From: Gemmatimonadaceae bacterium | GTDB taxonomy: Bacteria; Gemmatimonadota; Gemmatimonadetes; Gemmatimonadales; Gemmatimonadaceae | Assembly (NCBI GenBank): GCA_036496605.1 | Contig: DASXKV010000002.1 | Coordinates: 43,692-107,691 of the forward strand | Length of the DNA stretch: 64,000 nt | Reading direction: 5' to 3' | Shown here: positions 36,584 through 46,802 of the stretch, one piece after another | Position numbering within the stretch: position 1 is the stretch's first letter | Layout: each line of letters opens with the position of its first letter | The notes under the pieces: model-generated | The model's input: only the letters and a program-made list of their open reading frames with translations | The model's database searches: none | Told to the model about the DNA's origin: nothing | Made by a program: the position numbers and the translations under genes

Positions 36584-38146
36584 TCAGTCAGCCGCTGCAG
36601 CCGTCATCGAGTCGATGTTGTCCTTCACCTTCGAGTGTTTCTTGCCATAGAGGAAGTAGATAACCAAACCGATCACCATCCAGACGATGAGTCGAATCCA
36701 TGTGTCGCGCGGCAGACCGTACATCATGTAGCCGCAGATCAGGATGCCCAGAATCGGCACCACGGGCACGAGCGGCGTCCGGAAGGGTCGCGGAATGTTC
36801 GGCCGCTGATATCGGAGAACCATCACGCCAAAGCAGACGATCACGAACGCCAACAAGGTGCCGATCGAAACCAGCTCTCCGAGCAGACCGATCGGGAAGA
36901 ATCCGGCGACCGCAGCGGCAACGACACCCGTCACGATTGTCGTGACGTAGGGCGTCTGGAACTTCGGGTGAACTTTCCCGAAGACCGATGGCAGGAGTCC
37001 GTCACGCGACATTGAGAAGAAGATACGCGGCTGCCCCATGAGCATGACGAGCACCACGGATGCGAGACCGGCGATCGCACCGATGTTCACGAAGAAGCCC
37101 AGCCAGCGCAGCGATGGGGCTTTCGAGATGGCGATGAACACCGGCTGCGGAACGTTGAGGTCCGTGTAGTGCGCCAGGCCCGTCATCACCAGTCCCATCA
37201 GGATGTACAGCACGGTGCAGATGCCTAACGAAGCAAGAATCCCGATTGGCATGTCGCGCTGCGGATTCTTCGCTTCCTGGGCTGCTGTCGAGACTGCGTC
37301 GAAACCGATGTAGGCAAAGAACACCACGCCTGCCGCCCGAACGATTCCGCTCCAACCGAAATGGCCGAATTCCCCGGTCGTATTCGCGGGGATGAACGGG
37401 TGCCAGTTGGCGGTGTTGACGAACATGAAGCCGAAAGCGATCACGAGAAACACGATTGCCAGCTTCAGGAACACGATGAAGTTGTTGAATCGCGCCGACT
37501 CCTTGATGCCGATCACGAGCAGCGTCGACATCAAACCGATGAGGATGATCGCGGGAATGTTGATGACGCCGTGACTGAGGACATACTTGCTGGTATCACA
37601 GACCTGACCAGCGGTGAGCGATATCGCCTGGTTCGTCGCCGGGTCGATACAGAGCGCCGAGCGAACCAGAGTGTGGGTCCCCTCGACGCTGAGCGGAGCC
37701 TGGGTGTATGCCAGCGGCAGCTTGAGACCAAGCTCCGACATGAATGAGGCGAAGTAGCCAGCCCAACCTACGGCGACCGTCGCGGCACCGAAGAGGTACT
37801 CGAGAATCAAGTCCCAGCCGATGATCCAGGCGACGAGCTCACCGAGCGTCGCGTATCCGTACGTGTACGCGCTTCCGGCGATCGGGATCATCGCTGCGAA
37901 CTCGGCGTAACAGAGCCCCGCGAAAAGACAACCGACACCGGCGAGGATGAACGACAGCACGACGGCCGGACCCGCGTACTGCGCGGCTGCGGTACCCGTC
38001 AAAACGAAAATGCCGGCACCGATGATGGCTCCGATGCCGAGCGTTGTCAGGTTGAGCGCGCCGAGTGCGCGCTTGAGCGTGTGCTGTCCTTCGGTCGCGG
38101 CCTCCTGTTGGAGGAGGGAAATGCTCTTCGTCGACCACAAACCCAT
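36584..38146 (-). CDS. APC superfamily amino acid permease
   Basis: About 520 residues from the ATG giving MGLWSTKSI, chosen because a GGAG ribosome site lies about 10 bases upstream; a longer frame upstream adds a basic leader. Twelve or more helices; the first carries IGAIIGAGIFVLTGTAA, the APC substrate-binding G-rich break, and TM6 region FFAYIGFDAVSTAAQEAKNP is typical of cationic-amino-acid-type (CAT) permeases. A loop of about 60 residues holds two Cys (LCIDPATN, GQVCDTSKYVL). Probably proton-coupled amino acid uptake. It is transcribed alone. Confidence 0.92.
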   Translation of the reverse strand: MGLWSTKSISLLQQEAATEGQHTLKRALGALNLTTLGIGAIIGAGIFVLTGTAAAQYAGPAVVLSFILAGVGCLFAGLCYAEFAAMIPIAGSAYTYGYATLGELVAWIIGWDLILEYLFGAATVAVGWAGYFASFMSELGLKLPLAYTQAPLSVEGTHTLVRSALCIDPATNQAISLTAGQVCDTSKYVLSHGVINIPAIILIGLMSTLLVIGIKESARFNNFIVFLKLAIVFLVIAFGFMFVNTANWHPFIPANTTGEFGHFGWSGIVRAAGVVFFAYIGFDAVSTAAQEAKNPQRDMPIGILASLGICTVLYILMGLVMTGLAHYTDLNVPQPVFIAISKAPSLRWLGFFVNIGAIAGLASVVLVMLMGQPRIFFSMSRDGLLPSVFGKVHPKFQTPYVTTIVTGVVAAAVAGFFPIGLLGELVSIGTLLAFVIVCFGVMVLRYQRPNIPRPFRTPLVPVVPILGILICGYMMYGLPRDTWIRLIVWMVIGLVIYFLYGKKHSKVKDNIDSMTAAAAD

Positions 38147-38341
38147 GGTGGTTTTCTCCAGGGAGGTGCGAAGTCGTCGCGGCAAAAGGGCGCCGCAGTG
38201 AGGGGGGAAACCGTTCGAGATTTACGGCGAACGATTCATATCGCAGCGCATGTGTTGTATACAGCGGCGCAACGCGTGAAGTTCGCCGCTCGCGGGGCGG
38301 CTTGTCAAGGAGGCGGGTCGTTGCGGGTATTGGTCGCTGCC
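38147..38341. other. Permease leader region
   Basis: About 195 bases upstream of the permease start, bounded on the far side by the guaB terminator. It must hold the permease promoter (minus strand). A TATACA-like box is visible around 38255-38262 but has no good -35 partner, so no promoter is called. No gene or repeat was recognised here. Confidence 0.3.
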
Positions 38342-38374
38342 AAAAATTGAAGCCCGCGAGCGATGCGCGCGGGC
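38342..38374 (-). terminator. Intrinsic terminator of guaB
   Basis: A 7-bp GC-only stem (38352-38358 with 38368-38374, 9-base loop) is followed on the minus strand by TTCAATTTTT. It lies about 40 bases after the guaB stop, the classic Rho-independent layout. The 37 bases between stop and stem are a run of TTGGT/GGTTG repeats on the minus strand. Confidence 0.8.
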
Positions 38375-38411
38375 CCACCGAACCAACCAACAACCAGCCA
38401 CCAACGACCAA

Positions 38412-40013
<1,602 letters not shown>

Positions 40014-40021
40014 TTACTCAT

Positions 40022-40477
40022 TCACGATCGGCCGATGACCCGAAGACGACGTCGGATGCGACGCGGCAAAAAGAACGCAGCAGCCGCCAGCGCGCCCTGG
40101 AGATTGAGATCGGCGAGATCCTCCGCCTCACCGCCCCAATGATCGAGCAACACCATCCGTCCAGCGTTCGAGATCAATCGCTGCAGCGCGATCACCAGCA
40201 GATACACATCATCGACTTCACCAATGAACGGAATGAAATCCGGAATGAGATCGATCGGAGTAATGATGTATGCGATCGCACCGAAAACGAGCACCTTGTC
40301 AACCAACGCAACCCGTGGATCGGTAATGAGGCCGAACAGCAGTCGGAGGAAGTTCGGCAACTGACGGATGTAATGCAGGACTGTTCGCTTCGCACCCTTA
40401 CGGGGAGCGCGACGTACTGCGTCTTCGTCACCAGGTGCACGCTCCGGCCGCGGCCGTCGTCGTGTTGCCGTTGCCAT
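40022..40477 (-). CDS. DUF1232 (YkvA-like) membrane protein
   Basis: A 151-residue protein. A basic N-terminus is followed by the DUF1232 core: ALVDKVLVFGAIAYIITPID, then LIPDFIPFIGEVDDVYLL, in which the P-x-D-L-I-P-D-x-I-P pattern is diagnostic. One or two short helices insert in the membrane. The C-terminus is again basic. The start overlaps the preceding gene's stop in an ATGA junction. The family is widespread and uncharacterised. Confidence 0.85.
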   Translation of the reverse strand: MATATRRRPRPERAPGDEDAVRRAPRKGAKRTVLHYIRQLPNFLRLLFGLITDPRVALVDKVLVFGAIAYIITPIDLIPDFIPFIGEVDDVYLLVIALQRLISNAGRMVLLDHWGGEAEDLADLNLQGALAAAAFFLPRRIRRRLRVIGRS

Positions 40478-40902
40478 CAGAGCTTCTCCTCCCCGCTGCC
40501 CGGAACCTTGGTGTCATGTGCTGGCGACGACGCCTCGGGATTCGTCGTACCATTTCCTTGTGTCGGCGAGGACTGCGATGGCGTCTGGCCTGTCGTCGTC
40601 GATCGCGTCGCGCTCACGATATCGTTCGCTACCGAACGGCCTGCCGCGAGGGCTCCGTTCAGGACGTTCGCCGCGCGATTCATAAGGCCCACTGCTTCAG
40701 CGATCGTAGACGCCGAGACCTTCCCCGCGCGAAGTCGGTCTTCGACGGCCTCGGTGAATCGTGTGAACGGAGTCGCGACAGCCGGCTGTCGCTCGGCGTA
40801 GCGCGATTCCAGAAATTCGACGTAGTCTAGTATCTGATAACCACGCTCGTCAGGAAGCGTGTCCAGCTTTCTGAGGATACGTTCGCGAAGATGCTCGTTC
40901 AT
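40477..40902 (-). CDS. Hypothetical protein with DUF2281-like N-terminus
   Basis: A 141-residue protein. Residues 1-40 (LRKLDTLPDERGYQILDYVE followed by FLESRYA) resemble small DUF2281-type helical domains seen in antitoxin-like or regulatory proteins. The remainder is an amphipathic helix and a disordered Ser/Thr/Gly/Pro tail ending GSGEEKL. No signal or membrane segment. It is coupled by overlap to the DUF1232 gene. I do not recognise a function. Confidence 0.65.
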   Translation of the reverse strand: MNEHLRERILRKLDTLPDERGYQILDYVEFLESRYAERQPAVATPFTRFTEAVEDRLRAGKVSASTIAEAVGLMNRAANVLNGALAAGRSVANDIVSATRSTTTGQTPSQSSPTQGNGTTNPEASSPAHDTKVPGSGEEKL

Positions 40903-40978
40903 TGACGGCGGTCCTTGGAAAAAAGTTCACACAACTCGGGGGGCCGCACCGAATCACATGGGTGCGAGCTTCATGCCG

Positions 40979-41016
40979 AAAATCAAAAGTCGTCGCACGA
41001 GACCACGCGACGACTT
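40979..41016 (-). terminator. Intrinsic terminator after the M15 peptidase operon
   Basis: A perfect 10-bp stem (40987-40996 with 41007-41016, 10-base loop) is followed on the minus strand by TTTTGATTTT. It sits about 60 bases after the stop of the last M15 peptidase gene, ending the cell-wall cluster transcript. The rest of the 175-base gap holds no gene. Confidence 0.8.
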
Positions 41017-41077
41017 CATCCTCAACAAGGCCGCGCCATGCTCGACCAGCGCGACTGGACCCGCGACATCTCGCCAA

Positions 41078-42133
41078 TCATCCGCGCCAACGCGAACGAT
41101 GTCCACGAGCATCAATGTGCACATAGGGCGTACGGTAGCGATCGCTCGTATAGACACCAAGTCCGCCGACGAGATCCGGGTGCGATTCCTCGACAGAGTC
41201 AACGGCATTCACCACGATCCGACTGTCGGCACGCGTGATTCGGCCATCGCCGTCGGCATCGATGACAACGTCCGCGGCATCGCCGTACTGATGGCGGCTG
41301 TCACGCGCGGCACGCTGCACTTGCGCGTTATGCGCCGGTGTGCGGAAGCCGGAGTGAACGTCCAATGCTACCATCGAATCCGCCGGCACTCCGCGCATCT
41401 TTGCCACCTGCGCAACAACCAACTCGAGCTTGTCGAGTAAACGCGGATTGAGCGCGACATACTTGGGCCACACGTCCGTCTGCGTGTCATGCGTCAGGAA
41501 GTCGCCGAGATGGAAGTGCTTGCTGACGCTGAGCTGGACGTCGCCAGGCTGCACCTCGATGAAGCCGTCGGGCGCATCGTCATCCCGACCGAACCGCTCG
41601 GATAGATACGTGCCGATCTTGTAGCCATTGAGCACTCCAGCGGATTTTTCCGCGAACGGCACCATGACCGCTAGCGTCGGCTCGGTGACACGCTCGGTGT
41701 CCATGGCCATCGAGTCCTGCGCCGAGCGGTGCAATAGCATCAGTTGGTAAAAGCCGGGCCGCGTAGGAGCTGCGATGCCGCCGGCCAGCGGCCGTGGCTC
41801 GGTCACCGGAGCGGATCCCGAGGCCGGCACCCACTCGTACTGAAATCCGGTTGGGTCGCCTGCCACGGCGAGTGGAAATTCAACGCGACGACCCGGGAGA
41901 GCGAAGCGGAGCTTCAACTCGCGACTCGTGCCGAATGCGTCGATCGACGCCCATGCCGTAGGGCCAACGAATTGTGCGAACGGAGAACGCGGCATTTCCG
42001 GAGCGTGGACGAATTGCATCGCTCCAATGGCCGCCACGCCAAACAAGGTGCTAGATGCCCAGGCCGCGCGACGCCCCGATTTCCGCTTTGTCGATGTCGA
42101 GGGTGCCGGTGCCGGCCGCTCATCGGCCGGCAT
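41078..42133 (-). CDS. M15 family peptidase with embedded dockerin-like calcium loop (copy A)
   Basis: About 351 residues from the ATG that overlaps the upstream stop as ATGA, preceded by GGGGGAG. A single N-terminal anchor (SSTLFGVAAIGAMQFV) exposes the rest to the periplasm. The M15 D-Ala-D-Ala carboxypeptidase fold is at the C-terminus: HSGFRTPAHN, zinc ligands in HQYGDAAD (H281, D288) and VHIDARG (H339). Between the second and third ligands sits DADGDGRITRAD (292-303), a dockerin/EF-hand-type calcium loop. A beta-rich domain of about 100 residues precedes the catalytic part. It probably trims peptidoglycan stem peptides. Tandem with a paralogue. Confidence 0.85.
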   Translation of the reverse strand: MPADERPAPAPSTSTKRKSGRRAAWASSTLFGVAAIGAMQFVHAPEMPRSPFAQFVGPTAWASIDAFGTSRELKLRFALPGRRVEFPLAVAGDPTGFQYEWVPASGSAPVTEPRPLAGGIAAPTRPGFYQLMLLHRSAQDSMAMDTERVTEPTLAVMVPFAEKSAGVLNGYKIGTYLSERFGRDDDAPDGFIEVQPGDVQLSVSKHFHLGDFLTHDTQTDVWPKYVALNPRLLDKLELVVAQVAKMRGVPADSMVALDVHSGFRTPAHNAQVQRAARDSRHQYGDAADVVIDADGDGRITRADSRIVVNAVDSVEESHPDLVGGLGVYTSDRYRTPYVHIDARGHRSRWRG

Positions 42134-43101
42134 CAGGATCTCCCCCAACGCGCACGCCAGCCGCGCACGTCGATGTGGGCGAATGGTCCGTGGCTGCGCG
42201 TAGCGCGGTACACGCCGACGCCGCCGGAGAGCTCGGGATGCTCCCGCTCGACTTTTTCAACGGCTTTGAGGATGACTTTCGCATCGCGCGAATCGACGCG
42301 GCCGTCGTGATTCAAATCGGCCATGCGTCCAGAGCCGTTGTCGATGTACACGTCGGCAGCATCACCGTACATGTGCCGACTCAGCTCCGCGCGGCCTCCG
42401 ACTCGCCCGCCATGCCGGTTATACCACGGCGTTCTGAAGCCGCTCATGACAACCATGCGCCGGACGGGTACGCCATCGTGTTGCAGTTGAGCAATCACCA
42501 GCTCGAGCTTGTCGACAAGATCTTCGTTGAGTACCAGATACTTCGGCCACACCTCGCGCTGATCGTGAGTGAGGAAGTCCGAAAGCGTGAAGTGCTCCGA
42601 GATCTGCATGTTTTGGTTGTCCGGCGTCACCTCGATAAATCCATCGGGATTCTCGTACGCATCCGTCGTATTGCGGCCACGCTCGCTCGGCCAGAACCCC
42701 AACCGATAGAGCCCGACACGTCCCTTTTGCTTGTCCGTGAAGGGTCGCAGCGCGATGAACGAGAACGGGTGCGCAAGAATGCTATCCGGAACGGAATAAA
42801 GTCCAGGCCGCTCGACCGCAGAATCGCCGAAAAAGCGCGCAAAAAAGGGCAGCGCGAGAGTCGCGCGTGCCCTCGTTACCAGCCGCATGAGCAGCTTGCC
42901 ACTGCGGCCCCTCAGGGAGTCGTCTGCCGGGTGCATAGCGCTCGAGGCGACCGCACCGCGGAGCAACGAGTCGGTTCCCACGGCTCTCACCGAAGGCGCG
43001 GCGATCGCCTCCGCCGGTGACAATGGGGCGACGAGCGCCAAGCCGACGCAGAGAAGGGTGAGGGCGGCGCGACTGGCGCCGGCCCGACCGGGAACCGTCA
43101 T
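42133..43101 (-). CDS. M15 family peptidase with embedded dockerin-like calcium loop (copy B)
   Basis: A 322-residue protein with an N-terminal signal (AALTLLCVGLALVAPLSPAEA). A strong AGGAGG ribosome site lies about 12 bases before the ATG. Catalytic features: MSGFRTPWYN (219-228), HMYGDAAD (H243, D250) and AHIDVRG (H309). The loop DLNHDGRVDSRD (262-273) fits dockerin calcium spacing D-x-N-x-D-G-x-V-D-x-x-D followed by a helix. It shares the upstream block DGFIEV, LSDFLTHD and WPKYLVLN with copy A. The order copy B, copy A and their overlap indicate a tandem duplication acting on the cell wall. Confidence 0.87.
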   Translation of the reverse strand: MTVPGRAGASRAALTLLCVGLALVAPLSPAEAIAAPSVRAVGTDSLLRGAVASSAMHPADDSLRGRSGKLLMRLVTRARATLALPFFARFFGDSAVERPGLYSVPDSILAHPFSFIALRPFTDKQKGRVGLYRLGFWPSERGRNTTDAYENPDGFIEVTPDNQNMQISEHFTLSDFLTHDQREVWPKYLVLNEDLVDKLELVIAQLQHDGVPVRRMVVMSGFRTPWYNRHGGRVGGRAELSRHMYGDAADVYIDNGSGRMADLNHDGRVDSRDAKVILKAVEKVEREHPELSGGVGVYRATRSHGPFAHIDVRGWRARWGRS

Positions 43102-43352
43102 GATGTACGAGCCTCCTGAATGCTTTGACGACCAACGGCTCGGGGGGATAACCGTTAGCGTAAACCATGCTAAGTCGATGAGTTAGGAAAGCTCAGCGAC
43201 GCGTGACACCGGAATATGGTGGCGTGTGCCGATCAACGCGCGCACGCCCGTGCTGCGCCACAACTTAACCAATGACGTGCCGAATCATTAGACTGCCAAG
43301 ATCACGAAATGGTTGCCGCCCTGACCAATCGGACAGCGATCGGTACGAAGAT
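43102..43352. other. Intergenic region before the M15 pair
   Basis: 251 bases between the L,D-transpeptidase stop and the start of M15 copy B. It contains the copy B ribosome site. I see no gene, clear terminator or repeat; the lower GC of parts of it suggests a promoter for the M15 pair. Confidence 0.35.
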
Positions 43353-44213
43353 CTAGTAGATGTATACCGGCGTTCCTACCGGAACAATGTTGTAAAGCGT
43401 TTCGATGTCTTCGTTTCTCAGTCTCACGCACCCGTGACTGACCGACCGGCCAATCGATGATGGGTCGTCGGTGCCGTGAAGCGCGTAGCCGTCACCGAGA
43501 TTCAGTCGGAAGGTACCGAGCACCCCTCTGTATTTCCGTTGACGAGTGCCATACGGCGGGATGACAATGTTGCCATTGGCGAGGATCTCCTTGCCTTCCG
43601 CCGCCTCCAGCGGTTGCTCTTGCCCGTCGAGAGCGCGTTTGACCACGTCCATCCCGTCAACGATGATCTGACTGCCGTCGGCGAGGGCAATGTACTGTCC
43701 GCGATTGAGATGGATCAATCCGAGGCCGCGCTTCTGCGCCTGCTCGACAAAGTGCCAATCAGGTGGCACCCAATCCGGCTCCTGTTCCTTGGATTCCACG
43801 ACCAGCCGGCCACGCGGCGTCTCGAAACGCCAATGACTGCCGCCGCCGCTCTTCTCGAGGATCTTCCCGCTTCCTGTCGCGACCTGTGTCGTGAAGAGCG
43901 TCGAGTCGGCGAGCTTGTACCAGAGACGATGATCGGCGATGGACACGACGACGTAGGGCTTGTCGCGCGTTGGGGCGTCGGGGCTGCTCGCCAGCATTTT
44001 GTTCAAGCTGTCGCTCGATTCACCTATCTCGCGGCGAATCTGATCGAGGAGGCCGGTGTTGTGATTGTAAACGATGCGACTGATGTCGCGCCGGTAGCGA
44101 ATGTCGAGCGTGTTCGCGAACAACATTGTGCTCGCGACGATCGTGATTACGACGGTGGCGATGAGGATCCAGGCGATCCTGCCGCCGCTGCGAATGAACC
44201 GAATCAGCCCCAT
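43353..44213 (-). CDS. L,D-transpeptidase (YkuD family), catalytically intact
   Basis: A 286-residue protein with one N-terminal membrane anchor (IAWILIATVVITIVASTMLF) and a periplasmic YkuD domain from about residue 85 (PYVVVSIADHRLWYK). The active site is complete: YALHGTDDP (H246) and RSVSHGCVRLRNED, with S-H-G-C at 259-262 and Arg264. It should form 3-3 cross-links or attach proteins to peptidoglycan. Its next upstream gene is a paralogue that has lost these residues, and two M15 peptidases follow downstream, so the locus is dedicated to the wall. Confidence 0.93.
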   Translation of the reverse strand: MGLIRFIRSGGRIAWILIATVVITIVASTMLFANTLDIRYRRDISRIVYNHNTGLLDQIRREIGESSDSLNKMLASSPDAPTRDKPYVVVSIADHRLWYKLADSTLFTTQVATGSGKILEKSGGGSHWRFETPRGRLVVESKEQEPDWVPPDWHFVEQAQKRGLGLIHLNRGQYIALADGSQIIVDGMDVVKRALDGQEQPLEAAEGKEILANGNIVIPPYGTRQRKYRGVLGTFRLNLGDGYALHGTDDPSSIGRSVSHGCVRLRNEDIETLYNIVPVGTPVYIY

Positions 44214-44235
44214 CTCGTGTGCTTGGCGTCAGCCA

Positions 44236-45000
44236 TCAGTAGAAGTAAACGGTCATTCCCGCGTGGAGATTCGCGGCGATGGCCTGCAGATCGGCCGCTC
44301 GCGTCCGAACGCTTCCGGGGAGGACATACGTGGAGTCGTTGAGCGGACCCACGCTGGGGGGCGAGTAGATCACTGTGCCGCCGACGAGAACGACGGCCGC
44401 GGGTCCAAGTGCGCCCTTGAGCGTGCGGTCGCTCGGCACGGGCAGTCCTCTGTCCGTGTAGACCCACGTGGGAACCTCCCATGCGTCTGATCCGTCGAGT
44501 ATTCGCTCGACGGTTCGGGTCCCGCGGGGAGCCACCATGTAGACGGTGTCTGGCGGGGTGCCGACTCGGCGCTCGGAGCCAACCTGAAGCGGCATCTCAC
44601 GCAGCAACGCCCCGTCCTGCTCGAGGTACATGACCCCGCTGTCGACGGGGACCGCGAGATGGAGCTGCTTGTCGATCTGTGCCTGTCGCCTAACGAGCTC
44701 GATCATCATTCGAACTTTGTTTTGCTCGTTCGAAAGGATCGCGTCGGCCTGCTGGCGCTGGAGGCCGGACATGCTCTCGCGAAGACGTGCGTCCTCGTCG
44801 ATGTAGCGGGTCCGCTTGCGAACGAGCCAGACGTCGAGAGCGATAAGGACGCACAGTGAGAAACCCATCGTGGCGAGAATGCCGGGATAGGCGCGCCGAA
44901 ACTCACGCCACTGCGGACGGCGGCGCTCTGGAATTTGCGGCCGCTGAGGACCAGGAGGTGGCGGCGTGAAGAGCTGAGGCGTCGTTTGCTGCTGTTCCAT
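44236..45000 (-). CDS. Inactivated L,D-transpeptidase-like membrane protein
   Basis: A 254-residue protein. A Pro-rich cytoplasmic N-terminus leads to one membrane helix (GFSLCVLIALDVWLV) and a coiled coil (70-115), then a periplasmic domain. Its last 24 residues align without gaps with those of the neighbouring L,D-transpeptidase (VRTRAADLQAIAANL against VRLRNEDIETLYNIV, both ending VY-aromatic-Y). The catalytic S-H-G-C is replaced by L-P-G-S at 227-230, and the upstream HGT motif by VGGT. The reading frame is intact, so it is a conserved-looking pseudoenzyme rather than debris. It lies 22 bases before the active gene. Confidence 0.8.
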   Translation of the reverse strand: MEQQQTTPQLFTPPPPGPQRPQIPERRRPQWREFRRAYPGILATMGFSLCVLIALDVWLVRKRTRYIDEDARLRESMSGLQRQQADAILSNEQNKVRMMIELVRRQAQIDKQLHLAVPVDSGVMYLEQDGALLREMPLQVGSERRVGTPPDTVYMVAPRGTRTVERILDGSDAWEVPTWVYTDRGLPVPSDRTLKGALGPAAVVLVGGTVIYSPPSVGPLNDSTYVLPGSVRTRAADLQAIAANLHAGMTVYFY

Positions 45001-45251
45001 CGTTCTTATGGGATTTCCAAAGGACCCATTGGTAGGTGTCTATTCGCGTGGGGCCCCTGAAATTGCAAGACTGGCGCCCTCAGCCAAAGGCACAGTTCCG
45101 CGACGCGCGCCCTGATTCGGGGCGGCAACCGTTGCTTTAACTGACGCTCATATCAGCGACGTCGCGGCACTGAGCTAGATTTCCCGCCCACACTACACCG
45201 GCCCCGAGTGTCGGGGTCCTCACCGCACGGCAAGCACCGGAACTGGATTCG
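45001..45251. promoter_or_regulatory. Divergent region between the wall cluster and gpmI
   Basis: 251 bases separating two diverging transcripts. It contains a small perfect hairpin (6-bp arms, triloop GTG) about 40 bases upstream of gpmI, placed where a 5' leader structure would be. No promoter boxes could be assigned with confidence. Confidence 0.35.
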
Positions 45252-46802
45252 ATGGGCAAGGAGAGCAAGCGATCTGTTGTCTTGGTCGTTCTCGACGGCT
45301 GGGGATATCGCGCCGAACGTGACGGTAATGCCATTGCCTTGGCGCAGACGCCAACATGGGATGCGCTGACGGCGCGCTACCCGCGAACGCTGCTCTCGGC
45401 TTCGGGTCTGGCGGTTGGACTGCCGGAACATCAAATCGGCAACAGCGAGGTTGGGCATCTGAATCTGGGCGCCGGACGCATCGTGATGCAGGACCTGGTG
45501 CGAATCGATCGCGCCATTGCCGACGGCAGCTTTTTCCGCAACACCGCGTTTGTCGAGGCCTGCCAGCATGCGAAGCGCTCGCACGGCACCGTGCATCTCG
45601 TTGGGCTCATTGGCAAGGGGGGAGTGCACGCGATCGATCAGCACCTGTTCGCATTGATCGATCTGTGCGCACGCGAGCAGGTCCCGCGCATTGCGATTCA
45701 CGCCATGCTCGACGGACGCGACACGATGCCGCGGTCGGGCCTCGGGTATATGCGTGAGCTCCTCGAGCGCGCGGGGGGTAGAGCCGTTGTCGCGAGCGTC
45801 GGTGGGCGCTACTACGGAATGGATCGCGATAAGCGTTGGGACCGCACGGAGAAGTGGTATCGCGTCGCGGTTCAGGGAGCCGGACCTCGCGAAAGCGACC
45901 CGCTTTCCGTGATTCGTGCCTCGTACGAACGCGACGTCACGGACGAATTCGTCGTGCCGACTGTCATCGTCCGCGATGGACGGCCTGTTGCGACAATGCG
46001 CGATGGTGACGTCGTGATCTGCTTCAATTACCGAGCGGACCGAATGCGCCAGATCGTACGCTCGCTTACGGAGCCCGATTTCGATGGATTCGACGTGTCC
46101 GGTCGGCCGTCGTTGCAGGTCGTGACGATGACGTCTTACGATCGCACCTTCGACGTCCCGGTCGCGTTCCCGCCGCACTCGATGAAGAACATCGTCGCCG
46201 AAGTGGTGTCGAATGCAGGAATGGCGATGTTCAAAACCGCGGAGACGGAGAAGTATGCGCACGTGACCTACTTCTTCAATGGCGGCATCGAGGCGCCCTT
46301 TCCCAAAGAAGATCGCGTGCTCGTCCCCAGCCAGAAGGTCGCGACCTATGATCTCTGCCCGGAGATGAGTGCCTTCGGAATCACCGACGTATTGTGCGAC
46401 TCGATAGAGAAGAACGAGCATGAGTTCACGCTGTGCAACTATGCTAATGGGGATATGGTCGGTCATACGGGATCCATACCCGCAACGATCAAGGCCGTCG
46501 AAACGGTCGATCAATGTCTGGAGCGCGTCGTGAAGTCCGGGCAGAAAATCGGCGCGCGGTTGCTCGTCACGGCCGACCACGGCAACTGCGAGATGATGAT
46601 CGATCCGGAGACGGGTGGGCCGCATACGGCGCATACGACGAATCCCGTGCCGCTCGTCGTCATCGATCCGGATGGCGATCGCCCGCTGCGCAGCGGCGGC
46701 GCGTTGCGTGACATTGGCCCGACGGTTCTGCGCATGCTTGGGCTGAAGCAGCCGATCGAGATGACCGGAACAGACTTGAGAGAGCAAGGAGCTCGTACGT
46801 GA
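45252..46802 (+). CDS. gpmI: 2,3-bisphosphoglycerate-independent phosphoglycerate mutase
   Basis: A 516-residue alkaline-phosphatase-superfamily enzyme interconverting 3- and 2-phosphoglycerate. Motifs: VVLVVLDGWGYRAERDGNA, the catalytic Ser loop GNSEVGHLNLGAGRIV, DGRDTMPRSG, GRYYGMDRD, FNYRADRMRQI, then NYANGDMVGHTG and TADHGNCEMM for the two Mn sites. Length is normal. It overlaps the downstream outer-membrane protein gene by 4 bases (GTGA). Confidence 0.97.
   Translation: MGKESKRSVVLVVLDGWGYRAERDGNAIALAQTPTWDALTARYPRTLLSASGLAVGLPEHQIGNSEVGHLNLGAGRIVMQDLVRIDRAIADGSFFRNTAFVEACQHAKRSHGTVHLVGLIGKGGVHAIDQHLFALIDLCAREQVPRIAIHAMLDGRDTMPRSGLGYMRELLERAGGRAVVASVGGRYYGMDRDKRWDRTEKWYRVAVQGAGPRESDPLSVIRASYERDVTDEFVVPTVIVRDGRPVATMRDGDVVICFNYRADRMRQIVRSLTEPDFDGFDVSGRPSLQVVTMTSYDRTFDVPVAFPPHSMKNIVAEVVSNAGMAMFKTAETEKYAHVTYFFNGGIEAPFPKEDRVLVPSQKVATYDLCPEMSAFGITDVLCDSIEKNEHEFTLCNYANGDMVGHTGSIPATIKAVETVDQCLERVVKSGQKIGARLLVTADHGNCEMMIDPETGGPHTAHTTNPVPLVVIDPDGDRPLRSGGALRDIGPTVLRMLGLKQPIEMTGTDLREQGART

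Noticed and set aside
45153..46787. 544-residue open frame opposite gpmI
   Set aside because: Wholly antisense to a gene with complete catalytic motifs; His/Arg-rich with no domain. A GC-driven shadow.
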